From Trebonia sp963777905 (GTDB lineage: Bacteria > Actinomycetota > Actinomycetes > Streptosporangiales > Streptosporangiaceae), in assembly GCA_963777905.1 (NCBI GenBank), contig CAVZSM010000015.1, positions 62,001 through 126,000 of the forward strand: a stretch of 64,000 bases of DNA. Reading direction: 5' to 3'. Under the pieces are notes generated by a model that made no database searches, was not told where the DNA came from, and saw nothing but the letters and a program-made list of their open reading frames with translations. The position numbers and the translations under genes were made by a program. Each line of letters opens with the position of its first letter. The first letter of the stretch is position 1. Below are positions 16,824-25,632 of this stretch, piece by piece.

Positions 16824-18599
16824 ATGAGCCTGCGGAGCAAGTTCTTCGCCCTGACGTACGACCGCCAGATAGCCAAGGCCGAGCAGGCCGGGCTGCACGC
16901 CATGCGGGAGCGCCTGCTGGCCGGTGCGAGCGGCGACGTCGTCGAGATCGGCGGCGGCACCGGACTCAACCTGCCCTGCTACGGCGCCGAGGTCCGATCC
17001 CTGACGGTCACCGAGCCCGAGCCGCCGATGCTGCGGCGCCTGGAGCGGCGGGTCCATGAGCAGCGCCCGTCCGCGACGGTGCTGCGCGCCCCGGCCGAGG
17101 ACCTCCCGTTCGAGGATCACTCCTTCGACGTGGCGGTCTCGACGCTGGTCCTGTGCGGGGTCGATGACCAGCCCCGGGCCCTTCGCGAGCTGCGCCGGGT
17201 GCTGCGCCCCGGCGGGCGGCTCCTGTTCATCGAGCACCTGCGCTCGGAGGACCCCGCCCTGGCTCGCCTGCAGGACCGGATGAACTGGCTCAACCGGCTC
17301 GTCGTCTGCTGTGACTGCAACCGCCCCACGCTCGATTCCGTCCGCCAGGCCGGCTTCACGGTCACCGAGATGGACCACACCGAACTGCCGAAGGCACCGA
17401 AGTTCGTGCGCCCGGCCGTCGTAGGAACGGCCACGGCCCCAGAGGCCTCGCCGTCCGGAGCCACCAGGCGAGACCATGCGGCAGACATGAGCGTGCGGAT
17501 CCGCGCCGCCGTCGCCTGGGAGGCGGGCGCGAAGCTGTCGATCGAGGAGTTCGACCTCGACGACCCGCGCGACGATGAGATCCTGGTCAGGGTCGAGGCC
17601 ACCGGCGTCTGCCACACCGACGAATCGTCCCGGCTCGGCCTGCTTCCCGTGGTCTACCCGATCATCCTCGGTCACGAGGGGTCAGGCACCGTCGAGGCGG
17701 CAGGCAAGGACGTCACCCGGGTCAAGGCGGGCGACAAGGTGCTGTTCACGCCCGACTACTGCGGCACCTGCGAGCAGTGCGTCCTCGGCTACACACCCTA
17801 CTGCGAGCAGGCGATCCCTGTGACGTTCACCGGCACCCGCCCCGACGGCTCGCCGCGGGCGCACGCGGCCGGCGGCAGGCCGGTCCGCGCCTCGTTCTTC
17901 GGCCAGTCCTCGTTTGCGACCCATTCACTGGTCACCGAGCGCAACATCGTGCCCGTCCCGCGCGACGCCCCACTGCACTACCTGGCGGGCTTCACCTGTG
18001 GCGTGCAGACCGGCGCCGGCGTGATGCTCAACGCGATCGGGGTCGCGCCGCACCAGACCGTGGCGGTGTTCGGCACCGGCGCGGTCGGCCTCGCCGCGGT
18101 GATGGCCGCGCACGCGTCAGGCGCGCGCGAGATCGTGGCGGTCGACCGGGTGCGGCACCGCCTTGACCTGGCGCTCGAACTGGGCGCGACGCAGGCCGTT
18201 GACACGACGGGCCGGGAACTGGCCGACGTGACCGCGCAGGTCGTGCGAGCCGCGGGCAAGGGCGGCGCCGACGCGATCCTCGACACCACGGGGAACCCGC
18301 AGGTGATCATGGCGGCCGTCAACTCGGCGGCGAAACACGGCACGATCTCCGTCATCACCAGCAGCGGCAAGGACGTCACGATCCCGCCGGGCGCGCTGCT
18401 GGTGACGGGCCGCACGCTGCGCGGCACGATGGGCGGCCACATCAACCCGACCGTCTTCATCCCGAGGCTGCTCGACTTGCACGCCCAGGGCCGCTTCCCG
18501 GTCGACCGGCTGGTGAAGAACTACCCGTTCGCCGAGGTGAACACGGCGATCGCGGACTCCCTGTCGGGAGCCACCATCAAGCCGGTCCTCACGTTCTGA
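16824..18599 (+). CDS. chimeric methyltransferase-alcohol dehydrogenase made at the duplication junction
   Basis: A 591-residue open frame. Residues 1-221 are the class I SAM-dependent methyltransferase: VVEIGGGTGLNLPCYG, APAEDLPFEDHSFDVAVS and RVLRPGGRLLFIEHL. Residues 222-591 are the complete Zn alcohol dehydrogenase starting at Met 17487. In copy 2 the same methyltransferase ends 7 residues later at a natural stop. Here the repeat joint removed that stop and kept the frame, with SGATRRDHAAD leading straight into MSVRIRAAV. ATG 16824 has AAAGAGGA upstream. The dehydrogenase could also start internally at 17487, but no good ribosome site precedes it. The product as printed is a new fusion, not a known family architecture. 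Confidence 0.85.
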   Translation: MSLRSKFFALTYDRQIAKAEQAGLHAMRERLLAGASGDVVEIGGGTGLNLPCYGAEVRSLTVTEPEPPMLRRLERRVHEQRPSATVLRAPAEDLPFEDHSFDVAVSTLVLCGVDDQPRALRELRRVLRPGGRLLFIEHLRSEDPALARLQDRMNWLNRLVVCCDCNRPTLDSVRQAGFTVTEMDHTELPKAPKFVRPAVVGTATAPEASPSGATRRDHAADMSVRIRAAVAWEAGAKLSIEEFDLDDPRDDEILVRVEATGVCHTDESSRLGLLPVVYPIILGHEGSGTVEAAGKDVTRVKAGDKVLFTPDYCGTCEQCVLGYTPYCEQAIPVTFTGTRPDGSPRAHAAGGRPVRASFFGQSSFATHSLVTERNIVPVPRDAPLHYLAGFTCGVQTGAGVMLNAIGVAPHQTVAVFGTGAVGLAAVMAAHASGAREIVAVDRVRHRLDLALELGATQAVDTTGRELADVTAQVVRAAGKGGADAILDTTGNPQVIMAAVNSAAKHGTISVITSSGKDVTIPPGALLVTGRTLRGTMGGHINPTVFIPRLLDLHAQGRFPVDRLVKNYPFAEVNTAIADSLSGATIKPVLTF

Positions 18600-18620
18600 G
18601 CGGCCGAGACTACGCCGGGA

Positions 18621-19505
18621 CTACTCGGCCGGCTTGCCCAGGCCTAGCAGCCGCACCGCGTTGTCCTTGAAGATGCCCGGCTTGACCTCGTCCCTGATGG
18701 CGGTCTTCTCCAGGTCCGCCATCCAGCGCTCAGGGGTGAGCACCGGGAAGTCGGTGCCGAACAGCACCTTGTCCTTCAGCAGCGTGTTCGCGTACTGCAC
18801 GAGGATGGGCGGGAAGTACTTCGGCGACCACCCGGACAGGTCGATGTAGACCTGCGGCTTGTGGGTGGCGACCGACAGCGCCTCTTCCTGCCAGGGGAAC
18901 GAGGGGTGCGCCAGGATGATCGGCATGTCGGGGAAGTCCACCGCCACGTCGTCCAGGTACATGGGGTTGGAGTAGGCGAGCCTGATCCCGCCGCCGCCCC
19001 TGGTGCCGGCCCCGGCGCCGGTCTGCCCGGTGTGGAACAGCGCGGGCAGTCCCGCCGCCTCGATGACCTCGTACAGCGGGTAAGCGGCCCGGTCGTTCGG
19101 ATAGAACCCCTGCGAGCTCGGGTGGAACTTGAATCCCCTGACGCCGAATTCCTCGATCTGTCGCGAAGCCATCGCAACGCCCTCGGCGCCGCGCGCCGGG
19201 TCCACGCTGCCGAACGGGATGAGCACGTCGGCGTGGTCGCGGGCCCGCTCGGCGATCTCTTCAGGGGTCGCCCGCGACGGGTCTTCCGGCGCGTCTTTGT
19301 TGTCGATCGTGAACGTGACGGCCGCCATGTTCCGCTCGCGGTAGTAGGCGGCCAGGTCGTCGACGGTGAAGGCCGCCGCCGCCGTCTTGAAGTACTTCGC
19401 CATCGCGGCGAGGTGCTCGTTCTCGTCCGCGCTGGCCGGGGGGGCGTTCACGGACCTGTGCACATGAGTGTGCACATCAATCGCGACCAGGTTTTCCACG
19501 TCCAT
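18621..19505 (-). CDS. amidohydrolase_2 family protein, copy 2
   Basis: 294 residues, near-identical to the product of 6707-7591, with the same metal-site motifs (VDVHTHVH is read as IDVHTHVH, FHTGQTG, FGTDFP). It has His in RARDHADV where copy 1 has Tyr. It ends 22 nt from the stop of the chimeric methyltransferase-dehydrogenase and follows the intact kinase by 53 nt. Confidence 0.85.
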   Translation of the reverse strand: MDVENLVAIDVHTHVHRSVNAPPASADENEHLAAMAKYFKTAAAAFTVDDLAAYYRERNMAAVTFTIDNKDAPEDPSRATPEEIAERARDHADVLIPFGSVDPARGAEGVAMASRQIEEFGVRGFKFHPSSQGFYPNDRAAYPLYEVIEAAGLPALFHTGQTGAGAGTRGGGGIRLAYSNPMYLDDVAVDFPDMPIILAHPSFPWQEEALSVATHKPQVYIDLSGWSPKYFPPILVQYANTLLKDKVLFGTDFPVLTPERWMADLEKTAIRDEVKPGIFKDNAVRLLGLGKPAE

Positions 19506-19558
19506 GCCGGCGATTATCCCGTCGCCTTTTCACTTCGTCATGACGTGATCACGCCAAT

Positions 19559-21031
19559 TTATGACGCCGTCAATTTGTGGGTAAAACGGTCGTAGCCAGC
19601 GCTCGCCAAGTTTCGCTCTCCCGGTACGACCGCCGCGGCATTCCAATATCCGGAACGTCCCCGGCTCTCTCCGGTCCCCTCCATTCCCGCCGCGGCGGCG
19701 GCGACCCGCGCGGCGCCGGCCGCGCTGAGCCAGCTCGTGTCCCCTGGGTGCAGCGGCAGCGCGAGCACGTCGGCGAGCAGCTGCCGCCACGCGGGATGGG
19801 TCGCGCCGCCGCCGCCGAGCAGCACAGCTTCCGGCTGGTGCCCGGCCGCGCGCAGGTCGTCAAGCCGCTTGCGCAGCAGGAAGGCGACCCCCTCGAGCGC
19901 GCTGCGCACGAGGTCGTCCCTGTCGTGGCCGAGCGAGAGCCCCTCCCAGGCGCCGGCCGTTGCCGGATCCCACCGCTCGCGCGCCAGGTACGGCAGGAAC
20001 ACCGGCGTGTCCGCCCGCCACGGCCGGGCGGCCGTGTCGTACAGCTGCTGCCAGGACACCCCGAGCACGCCCCGCACCCAGTCCAGCGCCACCCCCGCGT
20101 TCTGCACCGGCGCCAGCCGGTAAAACCCCCCGCCCACCGCGCTCTCGCCCGCCGCCCCCGCGTCCACCGCCCGGAACAGGTTCGTGTTCCGCACCGGCCG
20201 GAACTCGCCTTCGGGCACCATCCACTGCCCCCCGGTCCCCACCGTCAGCAGCGCCCACCCCGCACGACCATCACCCTCGCCGAGGTCCGCCGCATACAGC
20301 GCCGCGGCCGTGTCGGCCGCGCCGACCGCGACCGGGATGCCCGGCGTAAGCCCCAGCTCGCTGGCCGGCCCCGGCAGCAACTGCCCGGCGACCTCGGTCG
20401 CCCTCAGGACAGGCGGCAGTTTCCCGGCCGGCAGGCCGAGCGCCGCGATCACCCCGTCCGCCCAGACGCCGCGTGCCAGGTCGAACAGGAGCGTCCCGGA
20501 CGCGTCAGTCGGATCGGTGGCGGCCAGGCCGGTGAGCCGCATCCGCACCCAGTCCTTCGGCTGCAACGCCCACCGGGCCCGGTGCAGGACGTCCGGCTCG
20601 TGCGCGGCCAGCCACGACAGCATAGGCCCGGCCATCCCGGCCGACGCCTGATTCCCCAGCGGCCGGGTCAGCTCCGCGGGCAACTCCCCGTACCGCGCGG
20701 CCTCCGCCTCGGCACGCCGGTCGAGCCACAGAATGGCGGGCCTGACGGCGTTCCCGTCGCCCCCGGCAAGCACCACCCCGTGCATCTGCCCGTCAACCCC
20801 GACGGCCACCACCTCGACGTCGGCGCCCGCGTCCGCGAGCGCCTCGCGCACAGCGGCCACAGTGGCCCGCCACCACTCCGCGGGATCGGTCTCGGCGAGC
20901 CCCTCACCAGGCGAAACAACCCGGTACCCGGCCCGCCCCCGCCCGAGGATCTCCCCATCCGGCGCCATCACGAGCGCCTTGACCTGACTGGTCCCCAGAT
21001 CGATGCCCAGCACCGCTCGCCGCTTGCCCAC
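19559..21031 (-). CDS. FGGY carbohydrate kinase, xylulokinase-like, copy 2 (intact)
   Basis: A 490-residue sugar kinase. The N-terminal phosphate motif is LGIDLGTSQVKAL, and the GVDGQMHG signature near residue 80 is typical of xylulokinases. The second ATPase half has LLTVGTGGQW, and LLGGGGATHPAWRQLLADVL is the C-terminal nucleotide site. It would phosphorylate a ketose such as D-xylulose. The split transketolase and sugar importer elsewhere in the window could use or supply such a sugar, but they are 20 kb away. This is the only intact copy; copy 1 is frameshifted. GTG 21031 has AGGAGA upstream. Confidence 0.88.
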   Translation of the reverse strand: MGKRRAVLGIDLGTSQVKALVMAPDGEILGRGRAGYRVVSPGEGLAETDPAEWWRATVAAVREALADAGADVEVVAVGVDGQMHGVVLAGGDGNAVRPAILWLDRRAEAEAARYGELPAELTRPLGNQASAGMAGPMLSWLAAHEPDVLHRARWALQPKDWVRMRLTGLAATDPTDASGTLLFDLARGVWADGVIAALGLPAGKLPPVLRATEVAGQLLPGPASELGLTPGIPVAVGAADTAAALYAADLGEGDGRAGWALLTVGTGGQWMVPEGEFRPVRNTNLFRAVDAGAAGESAVGGGFYRLAPVQNAGVALDWVRGVLGVSWQQLYDTAARPWRADTPVFLPYLARERWDPATAGAWEGLSLGHDRDDLVRSALEGVAFLLRKRLDDLRAAGHQPEAVLLGGGGATHPAWRQLLADVLALPLHPGDTSWLSAAGAARVAAAAAGMEGTGESRGRSGYWNAAAVVPGERNLASAGYDRFTHKLTAS

Positions 21032-21102
21032 CCCAGGATTCTCCTATGGCCGCAGGCCCGCTCCGAACCAGATCGCCCTGCTCCGCCACGGGCGTGCCGG
21101 CC

Positions 21103-21309
21103 ACTTAGGGCGCAAAAGTCCCATTTTTTGACCGTTTTGTCGGGATTTTAGGTGACGTTCGCGCCCTAAGTCATCCGCCGCGCCCACCACAGCCCGCCAA
21201 CGTGTGTAGTTCCGAGGGATAATCCCCCGGAACTACACCTCTAAGTCCCGCGGGCCGCGACTTGGTGACATATGGTGAGTTGACGGTTGCTCAGCGTATA
21301 AGTTACGCT
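21103..21309. other. non-coding stretch with the inverted repeat, stem-loop and promoter-like site (copy 2)
   Basis: This repeats the copy 1 stretch without change: inverted repeat at 21103-21171, stem-loop at 21204-21238 and promoter-like TTGACG/TACGCT at 21280-21309. No coding sequence is evident between the kinase start and the small ORF at 21368. Confidence 0.5.
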
Positions 21310-21367
21310 ACGGAGCTAAATGGTCACGGAGATGGTATGCCGGACCATCGTCTCTCGGAGAACACAC

Positions 21368-21469
21368 ATGACCACAAGCAACCCGGTCCACCGGCGGAAC
21401 GGCGCAGTGGACACCTGGACCAACCTGCGGACCCGGTACGCCCACCGCGGGGACAACACCTGGGGCTAG
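21368..21469 (+). CDS. small ORF, 33 residues, function unknown (copy 2)
   Basis: Identical to the small ORF at 9468-9569, including the CTCGGAG ribosome site and the stop that overlaps the convergent FMN reductase stop. Being unchanged is weak evidence, because the two copies are very similar overall. Confidence 0.38.
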   Translation: MTTSNPVHRRNGAVDTWTNLRTRYAHRGDNTWG

Positions 21470-22035
21470 GCCCGCAGCGAGCGCATGGACTCCGTCCACC
21501 GCAGGAGTTCGTCCAGCATCGCGGTGGCCGAGGCCTCCATCGCCTCGGTCGGCTTGAGCCGGCCGTCCTCGTCCAGGTGCGAGTGGACGAACGGGATGTT
21601 CACCGCCTCCGGCATCGGCATCATCTTCAGCGCGGTGAGGACCTGCTTCAGCATCTGCGCGGCCCGGGTCCCGGCCGCGACCCCGCCGTAGCTGACGATC
21701 CCGGCGGGCTTGTGGAGCCACTCCCCGTGCAGGTAGTCGATGGCGTTCTTCAGGGCCGCGTTGAACCCGTAGTTGTACTCCGGGGTCACGAAGATGAACG
21801 CGTCCGAGCCCTCGACGAGGGCGCTCCAGTCCTTGGTGTGCTGGTGGACGTACTGGTGCAGCCGCGGGTGGTTCGGCTCGTCGAGGATCGGCAGGTTCAG
21901 CTCGGCCAGGTCCGTGACCTGGACGTCGAAGCCGCCGTGCTCGCTCGCGCGCTCGGCGATCCAGTCGGCGACGGCGGGTCCCACCCGGCCGGGGCGGGTG
22001 CTGCCGATGATGATCCGCAAAACGGGCTTGGCCAC
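21466..22035 (-). CDS. NADPH-dependent FMN reductase, copy 2
   Basis: 189 residues, the same protein as that of 9566-10135 (IIGSTRPGRVG, FVTPEYNYGFN). I see only a silent difference (GGCGGAG versus GGCCGAG on the plus strand near 21529). GTG start with GGAGGT upstream. It shares the AT-rich upstream gap with a TGACGCGTCA palindrome. Confidence 0.88.
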   Translation of the reverse strand: MAKPVLRIIIGSTRPGRVGPAVADWIAERASEHGGFDVQVTDLAELNLPILDEPNHPRLHQYVHQHTKDWSALVEGSDAFIFVTPEYNYGFNAALKNAIDYLHGEWLHKPAGIVSYGGVAAGTRAAQMLKQVLTALKMMPMPEAVNIPFVHSHLDEDGRLKPTEAMEASATAMLDELLRWTESMRSLRA

Positions 22036-22121
22036 GCGTGACCTCCGGAGAAGTTAGTTCGCATATAACAAGTACCAAAACGATACCTGACGCGTCAACC
22101 AACTCAACAGGTCGGGTATTC

Positions 22122-23543
22122 CTAAAGCCACGCCTCCTGCATCACGCGCACCTCATCGGCCACGTCGACGGTCATGCCGGTCAGCGACAGCACCTCATCG
22201 ACCGTGAACCCGGCCGCGATCTCCTCGAGCGTGAACCGGCCGGGATCGCGACCGCTCCGCGACGGCCGGCGCAGCAGCGCCAGGTCGGTGATGATCGCGT
22301 CCACGCAGTTCGGCATGGTCAGCGGGAACTCGCACCTCTCGACCAGCTTGGGCCGGCCGCGCGAGTCGCAGTGCTCTAGCGTGGTGAACACGTGCTGCGC
22401 GCCGGCCGCGAGGTCCATCGCCCCGCCGATGCCGCCGCCGATCATGCCCGGCGCCGACCAGTTGGCCAGGTCGCCGTTGGCGCCGACCTGGTACGTGCCG
22501 AGGATGACCGCGTACAGCCGCCCGCCGCGCGCGATCTCGAACGACGTCACCGAGTCGAAGAACGACGTCCCGTCGCGCGTCGTCACGAACATGCCCCCCG
22601 CGTCGTGCAGGTCGGGGTCGAGCTCCTCGTCGGTCGCGAACCCGCCGTAATTGAGCAGGCCGTTCTCCGCGTGCAGTACGACCGGCCGGTCCCGCACCCA
22701 GTTCGCGACCTGCACCGGCAGCCCGGCGCCGAGGTTCACCACGGAGTTGTCCGGCAGCAGCGCAGCCGCGCGCCGCCCGATCTGCTCCCGCGTCAGCGCG
22801 GGCTTGCCGAGGTACTCCTTCGCCGACGAGGGCGGCCGGTTGGCCCGCTTCGGCAGGTTCCTGATGTCCATCCGCACGGTGATCGGCACCACCCGGGTGA
22901 CGAACACGCCAGGCAGGTCCACGTCCTCCGGCGCGATCGCCCCGGTCTCGACGATCTCCTCGGCCTCGACGATCGTGACCCGCGCCGCCTTCGCGAACGA
23001 CACGTTGAAGTTCTGCGATCCGCCGCGGAACACCACGTTCCCGAAGTGGTCCGCCTGCTGCGCCCGGATCAGGGCGAAGTCCGTGGTGATGGCCCGCTCG
23101 AGCACGTAAGGGCGCCCGTCGAAGTACCTGATGTCCTTGCCCTCGGCGATCTCGGAGCCGAAGCCGGTCGGCGTGTAGATCGCGGCGAGTCCCGCGCCGC
23201 CGGCCCGCATCCGCTCGACCAGCGTCCCCTGCGGGACCATCTCCAGCGTCATCTCCCCGGCGTCGATCTGCTTCTCGGCCTCGGAGACCACCCCTGGCCG
23301 CGCGGAGAAGCAGGTGACCAGGTGCGCGATCTGATGGTTTTCCGCGAGCACGTGACCGGTCGGGAACCCGGGCTGGCCGAGCCCGTTGCAGTAAACGGTC
23401 AGCCCCCTGGTGCCCTTCTCGGCCAGCGCCGAAATGAGCGTGGACGGATACCGGTGCGACAGGCCGAACCCGGCGATGCCGACGCTCGCCCCGTCCTCGA
23501 TGTCGGCGATGGCCTCGGCGGCCGACGCCATCACCTTGCTCAA
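22122..23543 (-). CDS. family I CoA-transferase, fused alpha and beta domains, copy 2
   Basis: 473 residues, the same protein as that of 10222-11643, with the catalytic-Glu motif HAENGLLNYGG retained. One silent change is visible near 23130. TTG start with AGGAGGAG upstream. Confidence 0.88.
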   Translation of the reverse strand: MSKVMASAAEAIADIEDGASVGIAGFGLSHRYPSTLISALAEKGTRGLTVYCNGLGQPGFPTGHVLAENHQIAHLVTCFSARPGVVSEAEKQIDAGEMTLEMVPQGTLVERMRAGGAGLAAIYTPTGFGSEIAEGKDIRYFDGRPYVLERAITTDFALIRAQQADHFGNVVFRGGSQNFNVSFAKAARVTIVEAEEIVETGAIAPEDVDLPGVFVTRVVPITVRMDIRNLPKRANRPPSSAKEYLGKPALTREQIGRRAAALLPDNSVVNLGAGLPVQVANWVRDRPVVLHAENGLLNYGGFATDEELDPDLHDAGGMFVTTRDGTSFFDSVTSFEIARGGRLYAVILGTYQVGANGDLANWSAPGMIGGGIGGAMDLAAGAQHVFTTLEHCDSRGRPKLVERCEFPLTMPNCVDAIITDLALLRRPSRSGRDPGRFTLEEIAAGFTVDEVLSLTGMTVDVADEVRVMQEAWL

Positions 23544-23572
23544 CGGGCTCCTCCTGTCCTCGATGCCTGCGG

Positions 23573-24499
23573 CTACGTGTGCTTGACGATCCAGTCGGTG
23601 AGCAACGCGGCGACCTCCGCGTTGTTCTTCTCCAGCATCATCGCGTGCCCGTTGCCGTGCAGGCCCAGGTCAGCGAGGCGCAACTCGTCAACGGATGCCC
23701 CGCACTCGCGCAGGTACTCCGCGGTGGCGTGGCAGGACGGCTCGAACCCCGAGCATGGCGACGACACCACCGCGACGGGAATGCCGCCCAGCTTCGCGTC
23801 GCCAGCGCCCGGCCCGTACGACACGGGCACCGCCGTCAGCCCGTACGTGAAGTCCCCGAGCACCGGGTGCTTTATGAACGGCGGCCCGGCCGTCTCGATC
23901 GCCACAAGGGCCTTGACCAGGTGCGGCCGCTCGGACAGCGCGAACCACCCGAACGCGCCGCCGAACGAGTGGGTCAGCAGCACCGACGGCCCGATCCTGT
24001 CCAGCAGCCCGACCGCGCCGTCCCGCATGTCCTCGTGCGCCCGCACGAGGTCCGGCGGGAACGGCTCCTGCCAGGCAAGGAACGTCGCGAGCGCCGGGTC
24101 GTCCCGGTCGCCGCCGCCCGGCCACTGGGTGTGCTCGGGCAGCCCGGGCGGCGACGGCGCCGCGAACGTGGCGACAAAGCCCTCGTACGCCGCCGGCGGC
24201 CCGATCGGCCCGTAGATGTCCGGGTGGTACGGCGACCGCCCGAGCCCCGGCCGGTCGACGGTGTACACCGCGAACCCGTCCCGCAGGAAGATGGTCGACC
24301 ACCCCGCGCGCCCGTCCGGGGTGGTGAGCATGTCGAGCGCCTGCCCGCCGCCGCCGTGTACGAGGATCAAATTATCCCGAACGGAAGGTGGTGACTGATA
24401 CTGCACATGCGTTCCGGCCACACTGGTGCCGGCCGGTCCGGTGTGCGTCCGCAGCCCGGTGAAGAAGTGCCCTTGCTCGGCGATGACCAGGGGTTCCAT
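23573..24499 (-). CDS. alpha/beta hydrolase, copy 2
   Basis: 308 residues, identical in translation to the product of 11673-12599, with LTHSFGGAFGWF and the C-terminal LHGNGHAMM. Same spacing to its neighbours. Confidence 0.82.
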   Translation of the reverse strand: MEPLVIAEQGHFFTGLRTHTGPAGTSVAGTHVQYQSPPSVRDNLILVHGGGGQALDMLTTPDGRAGWSTIFLRDGFAVYTVDRPGLGRSPYHPDIYGPIGPPAAYEGFVATFAAPSPPGLPEHTQWPGGGDRDDPALATFLAWQEPFPPDLVRAHEDMRDGAVGLLDRIGPSVLLTHSFGGAFGWFALSERPHLVKALVAIETAGPPFIKHPVLGDFTYGLTAVPVSYGPGAGDAKLGGIPVAVVSSPCSGFEPSCHATAEYLRECGASVDELRLADLGLHGNGHAMMLEKNNAEVAALLTDWIVKHT

Positions 24500-24506
24500 G
24501 ACGCCG

Positions 24507-25622
24507 TTATCCCCAGATCTCCCGGGCGGTAGCGACCAGCCGCTCCAGCTTGGCGCGCTCCTCGCCGATCGTGAGGGAGTTGCCTTCCACCGTGGAGGCG
24601 AACCCGCACTGCGGCGAGATGCACAGCCGGTCGATGTCCACGTACTTGGCGGCCTCCTCGACGCGCCGCTTGAGCGCGTCCGCGGACTCCAGCTCAGGCG
24701 TCTTCGTGGTCATGACCCCGAGCACCACGATCTGGTCGTCGGGCACGAACCGCAGCGGCTCGAACGTCCCGGACCGCTCGTCGTCGTACTCGAGGAACAG
24801 CCCGTCGACCTTGAGCCCGCCGAACACGCCCTCGGCGACGAAGTCGTAGCCGCCGGAGGAGAACCACGCCGACCGGTAGTTGCCGCGGCACATGTGCACG
24901 GTGACGGCCATGTCGGCGGGCTTGGCCGCCAGCGCCGCGTTGATGACGGCCACGTTGATCTCGTGCTGGCGGTCGGGGTCCAGGCCGGTCGCGCTCGCGT
25001 TCGCGCGCCAGGCCGGGTCGTTGAGGAACGCGAAGATCGTGTCGTCGAACTGGAGGTACCGGCAGCCGAGCTCGTACAGCGCCGCGACCTCCGCCGCGTA
25101 GGTCGCGGCGACGTCCGCGCGGAACTCCTCCACGTCGGCGTACGGGGACTTCGACAGGTCGGCCCTGAAGTGCGCCATGCTGGGGGAGGGGACGGTCAGC
25201 TTCGGGGTCGCGGTCGTGACGGTCTGGGCGAGGAACGCGAAGTGGTCGCCGAAGATCGGCTGTTCCAGGTGCACTTTCCCGGTGATCTCCGTGACGTTCG
25301 GCGTCCAGCTGATCGCGCCGTCCTTGCGGTAGACGGGCAGCGGCGCGCCGAGCGCGCCCTTCCTGATCCCGGGGATCGCGTACAGGAAGTCGGAGTGCCA
25401 CTGCTCGCGGCGGAACTCCCCGTCGGTGGCCGATTCCAGCCCCGCGTCCTCCTGCAGCTTTACGGCGTCGGTGATCGCCTGGTCTTCGGCCGCGGTGAGC
25501 TCGGCGGCGTCGATCCCGTCGGACCGTGCCGCGAAGGCCGCCCGCGCCTCGTGCAGCGCGGCCGGCCGCAGCAGGGACCCAACGTGGTCAGCGCGGAACG
25601 GCGGTGTGGCGCGTCGTGCCAA
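24507..25622 (-). CDS. MetE C-domain-like protein, copy 2
   Basis: 371 residues, identical in translation to copy 1. Five of the base differences between the repeats fall in this gene and are silent (around 25217, 25238, 25530, 25537 and 25550). VTVHMCRGN and ISPQCGFAS carry the zinc ligands. TTG start with AAGGAG upstream. Confidence 0.8.
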   Translation of the reverse strand: MARRATPPFRADHVGSLLRPAALHEARAAFAARSDGIDAAELTAAEDQAITDAVKLQEDAGLESATDGEFRREQWHSDFLYAIPGIRKGALGAPLPVYRKDGAISWTPNVTEITGKVHLEQPIFGDHFAFLAQTVTTATPKLTVPSPSMAHFRADLSKSPYADVEEFRADVAATYAAEVAALYELGCRYLQFDDTIFAFLNDPAWRANASATGLDPDRQHEINVAVINAALAAKPADMAVTVHMCRGNYRSAWFSSGGYDFVAEGVFGGLKVDGLFLEYDDERSGTFEPLRFVPDDQIVVLGVMTTKTPELESADALKRRVEEAAKYVDIDRLCISPQCGFASTVEGNSLTIGEERAKLERLVATAREIWG

Positions 25623-25632
25623 GAGAGTCTCC

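Larger units (their letters stand above)
5572..17485. repeat. 11.9-kb direct tandem duplication, copy 1
   Basis: Copy 1 is 11,914 nt long and starts at the C just before the ATG of the alcohol dehydrogenase. It carries ten genes from that dehydrogenase to the methyltransferase. The matching position in copy 2 is +11,914 up to about 8354, then +11,900 because copy 1 is 14 nt longer inside the kinase gene. By eye I find about 23 substitutions over 11.85 kb, plus six more in the last 50 or so bases before the junction. No insertion sequence, terminal inverted repeat or recombinase flanks the unit, and no clear microhomology is left at the joint. Confidence 0.95.
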
